Positions 1 to 10,790 of a DNA stretch of 64,000 nucleotides are shown piece by piece. The translations under genes and the position numbers were made by a program. The stretch spans positions 17,252,176 through 17,316,175 of the forward strand of contig CP034990.1 in the NCBI GenBank assembly GCA_004026145.2, written 5' to 3'. The number at the start of each line of letters is the position of its first letter. Position 1 is the stretch's first letter. Source of the stretch: Takifugu bimaculatus. Taxonomy: Eukaryota; Chordata; Actinopteri; Tetraodontiformes; Tetraodontidae. Under the pieces are notes generated by a model. That model had not been told where the DNA came from, did no database searches, and saw nothing but the letters and a program-made list of their open reading frames with translations.

Positions 1-453
1 TTTTTTTTCTTTTTGGTCAGCATCATATCATATTTTTTTTTTTTTGGTAAGTGGAGAATTATTTCTCAAATCACAATTGAAGCAGCATGCAAGCTTTTGA
101 AGATGGAACTATCCTCCCTCATTCCTTGCCTGTGTTTTCTTTTTTTCTTTCCTTTTTTTTTTAAATCTTGGCAACGTAAACAAATCACAATGTCTCGAGG
201 AATGTGATATAGTAATTTAAACTGGGCGCAAATGACTGATCAGATTTTTTTTAATTGTTTACAAGGTCATGAATATGTTCAATAAATAGACTGTAGTATC
301 ACTTTTACTGTATAAACTTCATCTTTTTTTACATGCAGTCCATAAAATTTTCATTTGACGGAATAATTTACCCTGTTATGTATATATACAAATAGATATT
401 ATCTCTTTATTCTCTTTTTTAAACTCTTCAATAAAATCTATACATTTTATACA
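1..453 (-). other. bdnf: bdnf 3' untranslated region (partial)
   Basis: This AT-rich stretch directly follows the bdnf stop codon on the minus strand and runs off the left edge. A minus-strand AATAAA (plus TTTATT at 406-411) lies about 45 nt after the stop, and T-rich runs follow it. Mammalian BDNF uses alternative short and long 3'UTRs. Which polyadenylation site is used here cannot be decided from sequence alone. No other gene is visible in the interval. Confidence 0.85.
224..340 (-). promoter_or_regulatory. bdnf: Deeply conserved bdnf 3'UTR block
   Basis: Read on the minus strand, this block keeps several words I recall from the proximal human BDNF 3'UTR. These are a GCATGTAAAAA-like run, AGTTTATACAGTA, TCTATTTATTG, CATATTCATGACC and CAGTCATTTGCGC, in that order. 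Conservation of noncoding order between fish and mammals implies post-transcriptional function. The mammalian proximal 3'UTR is known to affect mRNA stability and localisation. The comparison is from memory and was not aligned. Confidence 0.7.
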
Positions 454-1272
454 CTATCTCCCTCTTTTTATGGTCAATGTGCATACACACGAAGTGTCTA
501 TCCTTATAAACCGCCAGCCAATCTTCTTTTTGCTATCCATGGTGAGCGCTCGCACGTAGGACTGGGTTGTCCTGCATTGGGAATTATAATGCCTCTTGTC
601 TATTCCCCTGCAGCCGTCCTTCGTGTACCCCATGGGGTTGCATTTGGTCTCGTAAAAGTATTGCTTCAGTTGGCCATTGTTGACAGGGACCTTCTCCATG
701 ACGGTAACTGTCTGCCCAGACATGTCTATCGCCGTCTTTTTGTCCACAGCGGTCACCCACTGGCTAATACTGTCACACACGCTGAGCTCGCCGCGGCGCG
801 AGGGGTCGGAGTGTCGCCGCACCCTCATGGACATGTTGGCGGCATCCAGATAGTTTTTGTATTCCTCCAGGAGAAAGAGCAACGGCGGCTCCAAAGGCAC
901 TTGGTTGCTGAGCATCACGCGCGAGCTGTACAGGTCGACATCCTTGGTGTCCGCCGTGGCCATGGAGGACGGGCCGCCGCCGCCGCCGCCGCCTTGGCTC
1001 TTCTCGGCCGCCTGTCCCAGCTGCGCCGCTTCCCCTTCCACCTCCAGCAGCTCCTCGATCACCTGCTCGAACGTGTCCGTCAGCGAGGGCAGATCTCCGT
1101 GCTGGCCCGGCCCGCCACCGCTCTGTGGAGTCCCGTGGCCCCGCGCTGCCGTGGCAGCGGCGCCCAGGTAGCCTTCCGTCCGATGGCCCCGCATGCCCGG
1201 GGTGTCTCTCAGGGGCGCAGCTCTCATGCAACTGAAGTATGAAATAACCATAGTAAGGAACAGGATGGTCAT
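454..1272 (-). CDS. bdnf: Brain-derived neurotrophic factor precursor
   Basis: This secreted neurotrophin, a ligand of TrkB and p75NTR, is encoded in a single exon of 272 residues. The start ATG (1272) begins MTILFLTMVISYFSCM, the conserved BDNF signal peptide. The prodomain has TFEQVIEELL, with Val71 equivalent to human Val66, and an N-glycosylation motif NMS at 146-148. The furin site RVRR is at 150-153. The mature 119 residues (nt 813-457, then the TAG stop) start HSDPSRRGELSVCDS and keep all six cystine-knot cysteines at mature positions 13, 58, 68, 80, 109 and 111. The end is TIKRGR. Oddities are a seven-glycine run at 94-100 and Tyr at mature position 76, where human has Trp. The exon acceptor lies upstream at 1293, so this ATG serves most 5' exons. 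An in-frame upstream ATG can be supplied by the exon I-like leader. Confidence 0.99.
   Translation of the reverse strand: MTILFLTMVISYFSCMRAAPLRDTPGMRGHRTEGYLGAAATAARGHGTPQSGGGPGQHGDLPSLTDTFEQVIEELLEVEGEAAQLGQAAEKSQGGGGGGGPSSMATADTKDVDLYSSRVMLSNQVPLEPPLLFLLEEYKNYLDAANMSMRVRRHSDPSRRGELSVCDSISQWVTAVDKKTAIDMSGQTVTVMEKVPVNNGQLKQYFYETKCNPMGYTKDGCRGIDKRHYNSQCRTTQSYVRALTMDSKKKIGWRFIRIDTSCVCTLTIKRGR
973..993 (-). repeat. bdnf: (GGC)7 trinucleotide run coding Gly7 in the bdnf prodomain
   Basis: Seven consecutive GGC codons on the minus strand encode residues 94-100 of the bdnf precursor. They sit between the conserved prodomain helix region and the DVDLYSSRVML segment. The human prodomain has no glycine run here. 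A pure codon repeat of this kind is prone to length change. Confidence 0.95.
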
Positions 1273-1297
1273 CACTCTTCTAACCTGGTGGAACTGG
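1273..1297 (-). other. bdnf: bdnf coding-exon splice acceptor and 5' leader
   Basis: Read on the minus strand, a pyrimidine-rich tract ends in CCCTCCAG and the exon begins at 1293 with TTCCACCAGGTTAGAAGAGTG before the ATG (only one to two bases changed from mammalian BDNF exon IX). The leader is open in frame and encodes FHQVRRV. This lets a 5' exon that ends in ATG add the MFHQVRRV extension known from the mammalian exon I isoform. Confidence 0.92.
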
Positions 1298-2256
1298 AGG
1301 GGAGACACAGAAGACAAGAGGGGGAGAAGAGAGAGGGGGGGGGGACAGGAGTTACTAAGAGAGGACTTTGTTCAACGTTGGATTTCACTTGATCCACAAT
1401 GCACTGCTGCATCTCACGCGCACCCCCCTCCCTTTATTTGTGAGCCAAACGCTTTTGGTTATTTATAAAAAGATTCTCAAAAACGATGAGACTGATGCTG
1501 GCAGCCCGTCACCGTTCAAATACAAACCACAACGCTCCAGTGTGAGCTCCCGCTTTGATTCCTTTAGTTACTGGCAGCCCTGCAAAAGCAAATGTGCTGT
1601 TCTCTTACAGAAAGATTACAGAGTAAAGATTGCACGTGAACGCAACATGAGGCCTTTTTTTAATTGGTCTGTTGCTTTACCAAGTTCCGCCACTAGGGGT
1701 CCCCGATCCAATAAAAAAAATGAATGAGTGGTTTACGGACAATTCCCCCCCATCACATAAAATTTAAATGTATTTTTCCTCATGTATTGTCTTCAGCTCC
1801 AGGTACGCTAATAGTGGTAGCCCCAATGAAGCTTTGAACATTGATTGAAACATTTCGAGTACATTTTAAGATCTTTCCTGCCACCGCTTCTATAGTCAGA
1901 AGATTAAAGTACATTTCACATTTCATGCAAGATCTGAAATTGGTAGACACCCCCCCCCCCCCCAAACCCCACAAGCACTAAACTTTATGAGAGGCCGATA
2001 ACGATGCTGTATTAGACCTGAGCTGTGCAGGTGCAGCTGGAACCCAGAGCCAGACGTGATGCTGAATGACACGAGCACTGACGGGATGGCAAGTGGAGGA
2101 GGGAAGACAGACAGACACACCAACAGACAGACACAGACACCCAGAGGCGTCCTCCCAGCCCTCCACACAAACCAGGAGCAGCTCACCAGATGAGCAGAGC
2201 TCCTCCAGAGGGGGAGCCAGGTGCGGTGGAGACACTTGAGCGCATGAGCATTCCTT
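1298..2256 (-). other. bdnf: bdnf intron proximal to the coding exon
   Basis: This is noncoding sequence between the coding exon acceptor (1293) and the nearest strong upstream donor (2259). It contains a poly-C run at 1950-1963 and CAGACA-type short repeats at about 2105-2140. I see no gene. In mammals, a transcript starting just 5' of the coding exon reads through this type of region, and that possibility remains open here. Confidence 0.6.
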
Positions 2257-2330
2257 ACCTTTCAGAAGCTCCGCTGGTCACAGTAAATCAAGGACTTGGT
2301 TGACATCCAACAGCCTCAGATATAACAGCC
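2257..2330 (-). other. bdnf: Candidate bdnf proximal noncoding 5' exon (exon VI-like), donor at 2259/2258
   Basis: The minus strand reads GCTTCTGAAAG then GTAAGGAATG, a near-consensus splice donor. The last exon base would be 2259. It is the only strong minus-strand donor I found between 1.3 and 5.8 kb. Its place nearest the coding exon matches the mammalian exon V/VI group. The 5' end is unknown and the range shown is indicative. RNA data would be needed to name the exon. Confidence 0.5.
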
Positions 2331-2591
2331 ACCATAATAGTGTGATAATTAAAAAGAAAAGGGCGATCTTGCTCATCTAACGAGCCCGGCCGAGGCTCTG
2401 AGCACACGCTGCCTGTCCTGACTTGGTGCAGGAAGACACGCCGCTGCCTCCACTCAGGACGGACAGGAGGACCCTCACATTAGGGAGGAGCGGGACCCCA
2501 CCTTGGAAGCATTTGTTTCATTCTTAATTGGTATCTGGGGCCGCGGCTACAATTAACCGACACCACAGCGACTGCCATAGAGATATCTCAT

Positions 2592-2601
2592 CTAAAAATA
2601 G
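2592..2601. promoter_or_regulatory. MEF2 consensus site
   Basis: CTAAAAATAG is an exact match to the MEF2 core CTA(A/T)4TAG. It sits a few hundred bases upstream of the candidate proximal bdnf exon in the direction of bdnf transcription. MEF2 factors are established activity-dependent regulators of Bdnf in mammals. Use of this copy is inferred. Confidence 0.5.
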
Positions 2602-4847
2602 ATGTGCTGGGAGTCGCGCAGTCAGAATATCACATCCCTCTTCTTAATGAGCCACTCATTCCCTGAGCTCCGTGACGCGCTCCTCTGAGTGTGTGTGCGT
2701 GCTCGCACGCGTGTGTGTGTGTGTGTGAGGGAGGGAGGGGCCGGCTTGTGTGTTTGCAGGTAGATGGTTTTTTTTCCCCCCTTTCACAAACAACAAGGAG
2801 GACAAAGCCAAGCTAATCATCTATTTTCATTCATATTTAATTGACATAACACCCCCCCCCTCCCCCGAAGCTTCCCACAAAAGGGATCTTTCTGCGTGGA
2901 TTCCCACCACAGAAAATCATGCTTTTTTTTCTCTCTCCTCCAGGATTTAGGCCAGTCACGAGCCGCACGTGTAGGATGCATTTAGGCTGATATTATTATC
3001 AGCATCACGCCCAAGTGGCTCCACTTCCACATGAAGGAAATGAAGGCTGAGGGCTGATTACTGTTAGGCGTCAAACTTCGTGCTGGAAATGGTGCAGACG
3101 GAGAGTGCTGCATCCTCCGTAAGAGACCACAGGGGTAATATTGCAGTAGCAGGGGGTGGAGAGAGTGCTTGCGTCATTTCGCAGCATAACAACCACAGAT
3201 GACGTCTCTTCCAGGTCTCCATGGGGGAGAGAACGGAGGGGAGGAGGTTGCTGGGGGTAATGCCACTCAACAGCCTGCAATTGCATACCGTTCCCCCGGG
3301 TATCCTCACACCAGGAACAACAAATGATTTTATTTCTATCTCTGCGATTTCCTGTTTCCATCAGGACAATCAATATGGCTCCTGCTCTCAATCAACATCC
3401 TGCTACAACGTGATAAAGCCAATGAATCATTTAATTGCTGCGGAGGATCTCTGGCTGGTGTCTGCTGGAGACCGAATGTGACAACGGGTTGTTTTATACG
3501 TGCACGGCTGTCCGTGCGGGGGTAGGTGCTCGGAGGTGGTGAGCAGTAGTAACACACGGGGGGACGTTTAGAATCGGAGCCTCTGCTCCAGCAGCGCTCT
3601 TGTGTCTCAATAAAACGCATCTATGACACGAAGGACGAGAAATCCCACACGAGCTGCTGCGCAAACAGCCTCCCTTTATTCATGACGAGGCATTTGGGGC
3701 GGGAAACCTGCGGAACAATGGCAGCAGGTGAGTGTGCGGCTCCTGTTTGGCTTGACCACCTGTTCACCGGGTTTGAGAGCACCGCTGCAGGGCCGGGAGA
3801 TGAAGCTCACCCTCACATGCGCTCTTTGTGCCAGGCGGGGATTAAAGTGATAAATGCCCCCTGTGACAGATGTTGAAAAGTTTCTCTAAAGCATGAAAGG
3901 AGCTAATGCAGTTCTAAGGCATTCAGTTAGGTCCTCCCAGCACATGTCAGCACACTTTACTGCTGCATATTCGCCACTATATCTTAGGAACCATCAACGG
4001 GGAACATAAACACGGAAAAGAAAGAAGCCAATTTGTCTTGGCCGCATGTCAATAGAATCTACGACAGAATGTGTTTTCTTTACTGTTGCCAGATGAGATT
4101 TCCCAACTGCAATTTTAAAGCGTTAGTTTAAAACCTTCCCAACCCACAAACCTGCCATAAACAGACGGGAAGGGGGGGGGGGCAGATCCTTGAAAACACA
4201 CTGAAACATGCACACTCACATCTGCAACATATGAACAACAGTAAAATGTTGCATTAAGTGGTGGGAAAGTGGCCAATCTGGAAACATCGCGTGCGGGCGG
4301 AGGATTTGATTCGATTTTATTAAAGGAATAAAAAGCACCGAGGGAAGAATAGGCGATATATTAAAATAATAAGATGTGAGAGGTCATGACGTAGAAAAGT
4401 AGAAACTCCGGGGTGTGTTTTTAATCCGAACATGTTTAGGAATAAATGAAGTTATACCTGGCCTCCAGATGTAACTGGAAATACTGATGATAGAAGAGGA
4501 ACCTGGCATTCAAACAGCCAAAATAAACATCCGTCCTGCTAACTTCAACTGTGGGTTAACGAAGACCAACCAGACAACAACGCCACTCAAAACTAATTTA
4601 CAGTCCAGATGTATTCCACGTGTAAAAAAACTCCATTATATGTAAACAAAGATCGCTTCCAACAATGATTGAACACTGAAAAGAACACAAGTCACGGCTG
4701 TCCTCAAACGCAACAGTGATGCAGTTCTCAATAATGAACACTAGGTGGCGCATGAGACCGCGAAATAATAAGATCTTTTTCTTTCCTCCACCTTTCTTTC
4801 CCTCCACTCTTCTTTTTTTTTACATTTTTCTTCTTCCCGTGAAACAC

Positions 4848-4925
<78 letters not shown>

Positions 4926-4948
4926 CAGATAGATAGATAGACAGATAG
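4848..4948. repeat. (GATA)n microsatellite
   Basis: About 100 bp of nearly pure GATA/TAGA units with a few CAGA interruptions near the right end. Long Tyr-Leu-Ser-Ile open frames on the minus strand here come only from the repeat. Confidence 0.98.
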
Positions 4949-5825
4949 CGCGCAGCAGCAACGTTGGTCGCCTGTAATTGTAACCAGACTATTAGGTTCA
5001 CTTTTATGGTATTTGATTACAACACTGAGCAGAAATGTGCTCCTGATGTGCACATGCACCGTAAAAATATCATCTAACGCGTCCTGGAGGTTCCGCGTTG
5101 ATCCTCGGAGAAGTTTTGGCCAAAGTGCCTTGTTTCCATATAAGATTTAAAATTAAAACCGTTTATTCTCGCCGGTAATTTGAAGTTATTCACTGCGAGC
5201 ACACAACACCACCTAACAGTGCACGTTGGCCCGCCAAGCTGGGCGTTAGGGTCTCGGGTTTCCTATAAAGTCTTAATGAGTTCATCAAAGTTTCTCTTTC
5301 CCTCCCAAACCAACTCCGCAGAAACCCAGTCTGCCGTATTTTGGTGCGACTTTTTCACATTTGGGGGCCGAACCTGAGCAGGAGACCCCAAAACGATGCC
5401 TTGGATTGTGGATCTGTGCATAAAGTTTCGGTTCAAACGTGGCTGTTTTCGCGCAGAGGCGCGACGCACCGCTGGTACTTGGCCACATAAAAATTAACTT
5501 TAAAAAAAACACAACCCCAAATAAATAAACAAGCAAGAAGGTAAAATGGTCGCACGGATAATGAGAGAGACATTTTTCTGCGGTGAGATTAAATCTACCA
5601 GGCCCGGGAGCTCTGCTGGAAACCCAATCAACATAATAACTGCGTTTTTTATTAATGAACGGAGGGATAAGGTTACACATATCCCCTCTCGGGCTGCGGC
5701 GCTCTCTTCGCAGGATAACCGGACTACTTTTAGACCTCCCCCTCCTCCCATTCTAGAAAAGACACACACACGCACGCACGCACGAGCAGCATCAAACAAA
5801 CTTATCGAAAAGCAAAGAGACACGT

Positions 5826-6140
5826 ACCTTTCACTGCCCAAGTCGTAAAAGAGAGCATTCAACTGGAGAGTTGAGTCATGTGGGGTGTCTTGGACAATTC
5901 CTTGAGTAATTTAGGGCTACTTAAGCGGAATTCGCTCCCTCTGTACTCTCCCGACAAGCTTCGGGATATCTCTTCAGCTTTGGAGCAAATAGATTAAATT
6001 ATTGATGGTGGAAATTGCGTGGATGAGGTAATGCGCTCCCATGGCTGCGCGGCTCCTTTGGAGATCGCCTGGAACTGAAGTTGTCGCACGCTGAAACGCG
6101 GCCGCGGCGGGATGAGACACCTCTGAAATGAGGAGCCTCT
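5826..6140 (-). other. bdnf: Candidate bdnf exon IV-like noncoding exon, donor at 5828/5827
   Basis: On the minus strand, GACTTGGGCAGTGAAAG is followed by GTACGTGT, a good donor with last exon base 5828. About 350 bp upstream is an E-box next to a CRE half-site (6174-6190), resembling the activity-response elements that lie just 5' of mammalian exon IV. A start near 6140 would give an exon of about 310 nt, similar to mammalian exon IV at roughly 360 nt. The 5' end shown is a guess from that spacing. Confidence 0.5.
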
Positions 6141-6173
6141 TTGCAACGCAACTACAGTAACTTTACTACACAA

Positions 6174-6190
6174 TGACGCTGCAACATGTG
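6174..6190 (-). promoter_or_regulatory. bdnf: E-box plus CRE half-site upstream of candidate exon IV
   Basis: The minus strand contains CACATGTTGCAGCGTCA, a CACATG E-box followed six bases later by CGTCA. Mammalian BDNF promoter IV has a USF-type E-box followed at similar spacing by a CREB site. The arrangement and its position relative to the 5828 donor are the evidence. Neither site is a full palindrome. Confidence 0.4.
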
Positions 6191-7785
6191 ACCTGCCGCT
6201 GGCTGGCTGTTCGCCACCGAGCTCGAACAGCCCCGAGGCGGAACTCTTAATGCGCCGTCAGCGCACATTATCTACTATTGTTTGTCCGCATACCGCGCAG
6301 CCTGCATACCATAATGTCTGGAAATAAAGCCAGCACGGGGGAAGCTTCTCTTCCGGGTTGCGTTCGCTGTGAGGTGGCGTATTTCTCTGCGGCTTTTGCG
6401 TAACTGCGCGTCTCCACCAGGTCGTGAGACGCAGCACCAGATGGCCTATTTGCGTTTTATTGGGATAGTAGCTGCTTCTGAGTGCGCGATTTTCAACATC
6501 GCAGCCAATAGAGGGTCAAAATAGCCCCCGGGGGGATGTTGCTCCGTTTTTTCTCATGGTTTTGTGAGTTACGCGAGGCTCCGCAAACTGAACGTCTCAG
6601 AGCGGCATCTCGGAATTGTCGCAATGATGGGAACAGGGGACGGTTGCGATCACGCTGCTGCAGACACGCGCGCGAGAGGAAGCTTCTTCCTGCCTTCACA
6701 CCGACCCCGTCTCCTCAGCAGATGGACGCCTCCCTGGCAAGTGCACCGAGGGGAGCAGGAACCAGCCTTTACAGGTTCCTCTTACCAAAAATTCCAGCTC
6801 CGCAAACACATTTAAGCACGCACACACTTGGGGGGCCTAAACCACTACCCTCCACCCTCACCTGGACCAGATTGGGATCATTTCATTGGCCTGTGGGGAG
6901 CAGGTGAGAACATCAGTGGTGCCCCACTCTTTCGGGGAGGGGGGACTCCATCTCTGGTGAACACAGCAGGGAGCATTATGGGAAAACAGCAGCTCATTAT
7001 CCCTGTGACTTGGCCCTGGTCCAGCCACAAGACCTGTCTGCTATATTACCTCCATGATTCTTCCCAACAGCAGTTTATGGGCTGGAAAGCTCTTGTTTGG
7101 CATGGAGCAGCGTCAGAGTGGATGCTGGCACCTGTTTAATGAGTCACTCCCACCTCCAACACGCCCAGGGACATGCCAAGATAGATATAGCCCTCCCCGA
7201 AGGCTCGCAGGAGGTGAGGGCAAACTCTGGATGACAAAGAGTTGCATCAGCAATCACTGAGCGACGTGACTCCAAAGAGGATTAAAAAAAATGCACACCG
7301 CACAAGGGGGCTGTTCCAAACAAGTAATTCATAAATAAATCACTTGGCATCTCATTAGAGGAGCAAAAACAACACGCCGGCTCTCATTTTTCTGCAGATA
7401 CGACACAACTGAGGGCGGCCACTCCAGCGGGGGCCCCGGGCCTGCCGGCGCGTGGGGGCTCCGGGGCCGACGTCTCTGGTTTTTTGTGAATGAGCAGAGC
7501 AGAGGGGAGCAACTGGAGCTGCCGGCAGCGGCGCTGGAACACCTCAGCGTGAGCGTTTAGAGCGCTTTCTCCAGAACAGCTGCGTCTCCACGGCCGTCTT
7601 CTCAGGGTCACCTTACAGACGCCGGAGCGCCGCTCCCCTGACATTTTGCGAAATGTCATTTTCAACGGGGGATAAAGGCAGGCGAACGGGGAATTTTGAT
7701 CAACGGGAAATTGCATCGCTCCTCCTCCTCCTCCTCCTCCTCCTCCGAGGAACCGCATCAAATGGGGGGGGGGGGGGATCTTGAG

Positions 7786-7793
7786 TGACGTCA
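7786..7793. promoter_or_regulatory. Full palindromic CRE
   Basis: TGACGTCA is a perfect 8-bp CREB/ATF site inside the bdnf 5' region, flanked by a poly-G run. CREB control of BDNF is established in mammals. A role for this copy is inferred from position only. Confidence 0.45.
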
Positions 7794-7958
7794 AACAAGG
7801 TGACAGCAAGGCGAGGAGAACAGCTGATGTAACTGCAGAGCGCTAACTAAGTTCCACAATCAGACGGGCACGAGGCGAGGATGATGCCAGACCCCCTGCT
7901 GAGACAATGTATGGATATTAGAGAATAAAGCAGAAGACTCTTTGTGCCTCACCTCATC

Positions 7959-7959
7959 C

Positions 7960-8023
<64 letters not shown>
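7959..8023. repeat. (CTGT)n microsatellite
   Basis: About 65 bp of uninterrupted CTGT/GTCT units, ending in a short C run. Confidence 0.97.
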
Positions 8024-8181
8024 CCCCGTCCTCTCCTCAGCCCAATCACAACATCAATATCCTTTGCCTGGATCACTATTGACAACAACCTCGCCACATA
8101 TTCAGCCCAGAACGAGGCCGAAGGGAGAGAAACCAACCAGATGGGAAGCATCTGCCTCCTGACATCGTCCCCTCTCTTAGT

Positions 8182-8221
8182 AATAACAACAACAACAATA
8201 ATAATAATTATTATTATTATA
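8182..8221. repeat. (AAC)n(AAT)n(ATT)n self-complementary microsatellite
   Basis: AAC units pass into AAT units and then ATT units, so the right part can pair with the left as an AT hairpin. It is low-complexity sequence within the bdnf 5' region. Confidence 0.9.
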
Positions 8222-8360
8222 TGATGGTGACCTGAAACATTGCTCCACAGCAATAAACAAGAGTGTGGAAGCTTGAAGCGGTTCGTCCGGCTGTTGCTGA
8301 TGTGCTGCATGTTCACATGCTGCGAGACGCACTTGAATGATTCGCAGGCACCGAGCGTCA

Positions 8361-8389
8361 CCCCCCCCCCCCCCCCCCCCGCCCCCCCC
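8361..8389. repeat. Poly-C tract
   Basis: Twenty C residues, one G, then eight C residues. This is a homopolymer likely to vary in length and to be error-prone in assembly. Confidence 0.95.
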
Positions 8390-10745
8390 ATCGCGGATGG
8401 AGAGCCTCCGTGCCCACGCCCGCGCGCGGCGCGTCATGAACTCTTCTACCGCAGGCCGCGCACGTCCGAGATGTCAGAAGGAGCGCGTCGTATTAATAAC
8501 CCCGTTTGCTGTCATGATCGCGGCCGCGCCGTCACGGAAAGACCCGATCACTTAAAAGGGTTCGGAATCGGGTTGAGTGAGTCGCCTCGTGCCAGAACTT
8601 GTTCCAACAAGCCCGCTAATTGGCTGAAGGTGTCGGTGATGAAGATGATGGTGGCGGTGACTAAAGCGGTGACGGCGGCGGCGGCGGGCAGGAGCGGGTT
8701 CCCCCCCTGCCCCCCGCGATGATTAAAAAGATGATTAATTCTCACTCCAAACATCGTGATGCCCGCCCAGCCGCGAGGCGGTGTTTATGCATCTATAACC
8801 CAAAATAATCAATAGCTTATTTATAATTTATTCTGCGCTATCATCTTGGGTAAATAAGGGGATATTTTTAATCAACGCGCCGTTGTGGGAAACGCTGCTG
8901 AGCGCGATCAGTAGAGGAATAAAAATAAAATATAACAGGTGTTGCAGAGGGGGAAAGGGCCTTTTTACGCCTTTGCTTTAAAAAATTAAACGACTCTAAA
9001 TGAAAACAAGATTCCTACAAATCCCTTTAGCTCGCAAATGGCGAGAATTGATCGGAACGGAATAGACGTCACATATTTGTGATCTTAAAAACGCAACATA
9101 TCAGCCACATGTAAGACGAATGATAATACTTACTATCAAAGGTTAAAAAGAATCAGTTTTCGTTTAATAAATGTGTCTAGCGGAGAGAATTTGAGCGGAT
9201 TTTTTTGCAACGAAGCCGACCATCAGGTTTTAACGCCCACCCCAACTCTGCAGAGCTGGGAGAGAGACAGAGACGGAGGGAGAGAGAGAGAGAGGAGATT
9301 CTCGGTAAAGATAACACACGCGGAGACTCACGCACGCAGCCGCGAGTGCACGCAGGCGCACGCCCGCACACAAACACACGCAGTCCCATTTATGGACTGA
9401 TCCGCTGACGTACATTGCAGAAAAGTGCTATAAAAAAACCTTCATACATACAAAGTGTGTCGTGCCACCCCACAGACCCCCTCCTAACCCGCCTCTGCTC
9501 ATCCCTCCTCCTCCACCCAACACGCCCACGCCCACACCATAATCCCACGTCTCAGTAGAAAAAAAATAAATAATAATAATACTGCTTCACGGCCAGAAAA
9601 TGGATATTTTGTCCAGAAAAACATCACATTTGTGTGCAAATCACAACAGTAAAGGATTTTTTGAAAAAGGCAAGCGTGTTTGCGAAAGCTAATGCGGGGA
9701 TTTTATATTAAATAAAGCATTTATCGTTTCGTTAGCGTAATTACCGGTTCATTAATATTAGATAAAGGAGCCTTCCCCGGCTCAGATATGGTTATTATTG
9801 CAACATCGCCTTTAGGAGTATTTGCAGACAGACTAATGCGATATTTTTCTTCTATTTTGTCAAATAAAATGAGCTTCATTGGACTAGGAAAGCGACGTAA
9901 AGGTATTATGGGAGTTTGCAGAAATGTCAGAGGAGAGGCACAATCGAGACGCAATTGGGATTTTTTTGCTGTGCACGTTTTTTTGGAGCATTTTTTCTGG
10001 AATGCTGCAAGAGGAGCCGTGATTAAACCAGAGCTGTCAGAGGGCGTTGGGGGGCTTTTCTCTGCTCTTGCAGTTGTTTTGCGATTGCTTCGCCTCGGAT
10101 CACAAATCTTAAATCTTTGGAGCGGAGGGAAAAAAAAAAGACAAGAGGATGAAGATTGAGAGGAAAAGAAGCAGGCAACATTCACCGCTTCTGCATCACT
10201 GCGAGGCGATTTTTTTAAAAGAGCAAATATAAACCCCAGAGCAATTTTACGCGATGGTCACCTCAATCTACCAGCACGCACGGGTTAGATGGTACACGTG
10301 TCTTCATTTGAAAATAATTAAAAAATAAAAAGGAGGGAGGGGGGTCGACGCCTATCACACAATTACATGTCAAGCCATCTTATCTCTCCATCACATTCAG
10401 CCATAACATCTGTCAGTGTACTCTGACCACGCCCATTTTATTGTAATTTCCAACGCGAGCATAATGGAACAAAGTGTACACTATCAAGACGCCCGACGGG
10501 GCAAAAAAACCCCAAAACCTCGCGAACAACACGCGTGGGAGACGATTAAAAAATTCTTTATCTTTGCGCCGTCGTGTCGGCCGCCGCTCCGGGGACGGCG
10601 TGCATGCGCCCGCGGGTCGGCTCGGCACAGACGCGCATATGTGGACAAAAGAGGGGGGCAGGGTAGCAGGTGAAGTGAAAAGCACCTTATGAATGAAACC
10701 GTGGAGCGGCCGTAGTAAAAACACAAGTGATTTGATGGCGATGAC

Positions 10746-10790
10746 GGGAGGGAGGGAGGGAGGGATGGAGGGAAGGGGGGGTGGGGGGTG
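10746..10790 (+). repeat. G-rich (GGGA)n tract with G-quadruplex potential
   Basis: Repeated GGGAGGGAGGGAGGG runs continue into GGGGGGG and GGGGGG blocks on the plus strand, with more than four G-runs of three or more at short loops. This meets the usual sequence rule for a G-quadruplex. It lies in the bdnf 5' region, about 0.7 kb downstream (in bdnf direction) of the exon III-like donor. Confidence 0.8.

Larger units (their letters stand above)
2331..5825 (-). other. bdnf: bdnf 5' intronic/regulatory interval, no gene seen
   Basis: The open frames here are short and non-homologous. The interval holds a MEF2-type site near 2.6 kb and a short GT run at 2706-2727. It also holds poly-G/C runs and a long GATA array at 4848-4948. 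The sequence is otherwise unremarkable to me. Confidence 0.5.

Noticed and set aside
773..1231. 152-codon minus-strand frame inside bdnf
   Set aside because: An alternative reading frame of the bdnf prodomain. Ala/Gly/Arg-rich composition only.
577..1242. 221-codon plus-strand open frame
   Set aside because: It lies exactly antisense to the bdnf coding exon and exists because GC-rich bdnf codons leave few antisense stops. It has no family features.
4728..5059. Minus-strand frames rich in Tyr-Leu-Ser-Ile
   Set aside because: Produced by translating the GATA microsatellite in different frames.
7954..8722. Overlapping frames of 70-160 codons on both strands
   Set aside because: Derived from the CTGT array, the AAT/ATT array and the poly-C tract plus GC-rich flank. 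No protein-like conservation is visible.
9721..10185. 154-codon minus-strand frame in the bdnf upstream region
   Set aside because: No recognisable domain, low-complexity Ser/Phe start, and a competing plus-strand frame over the same bases. More likely chance.
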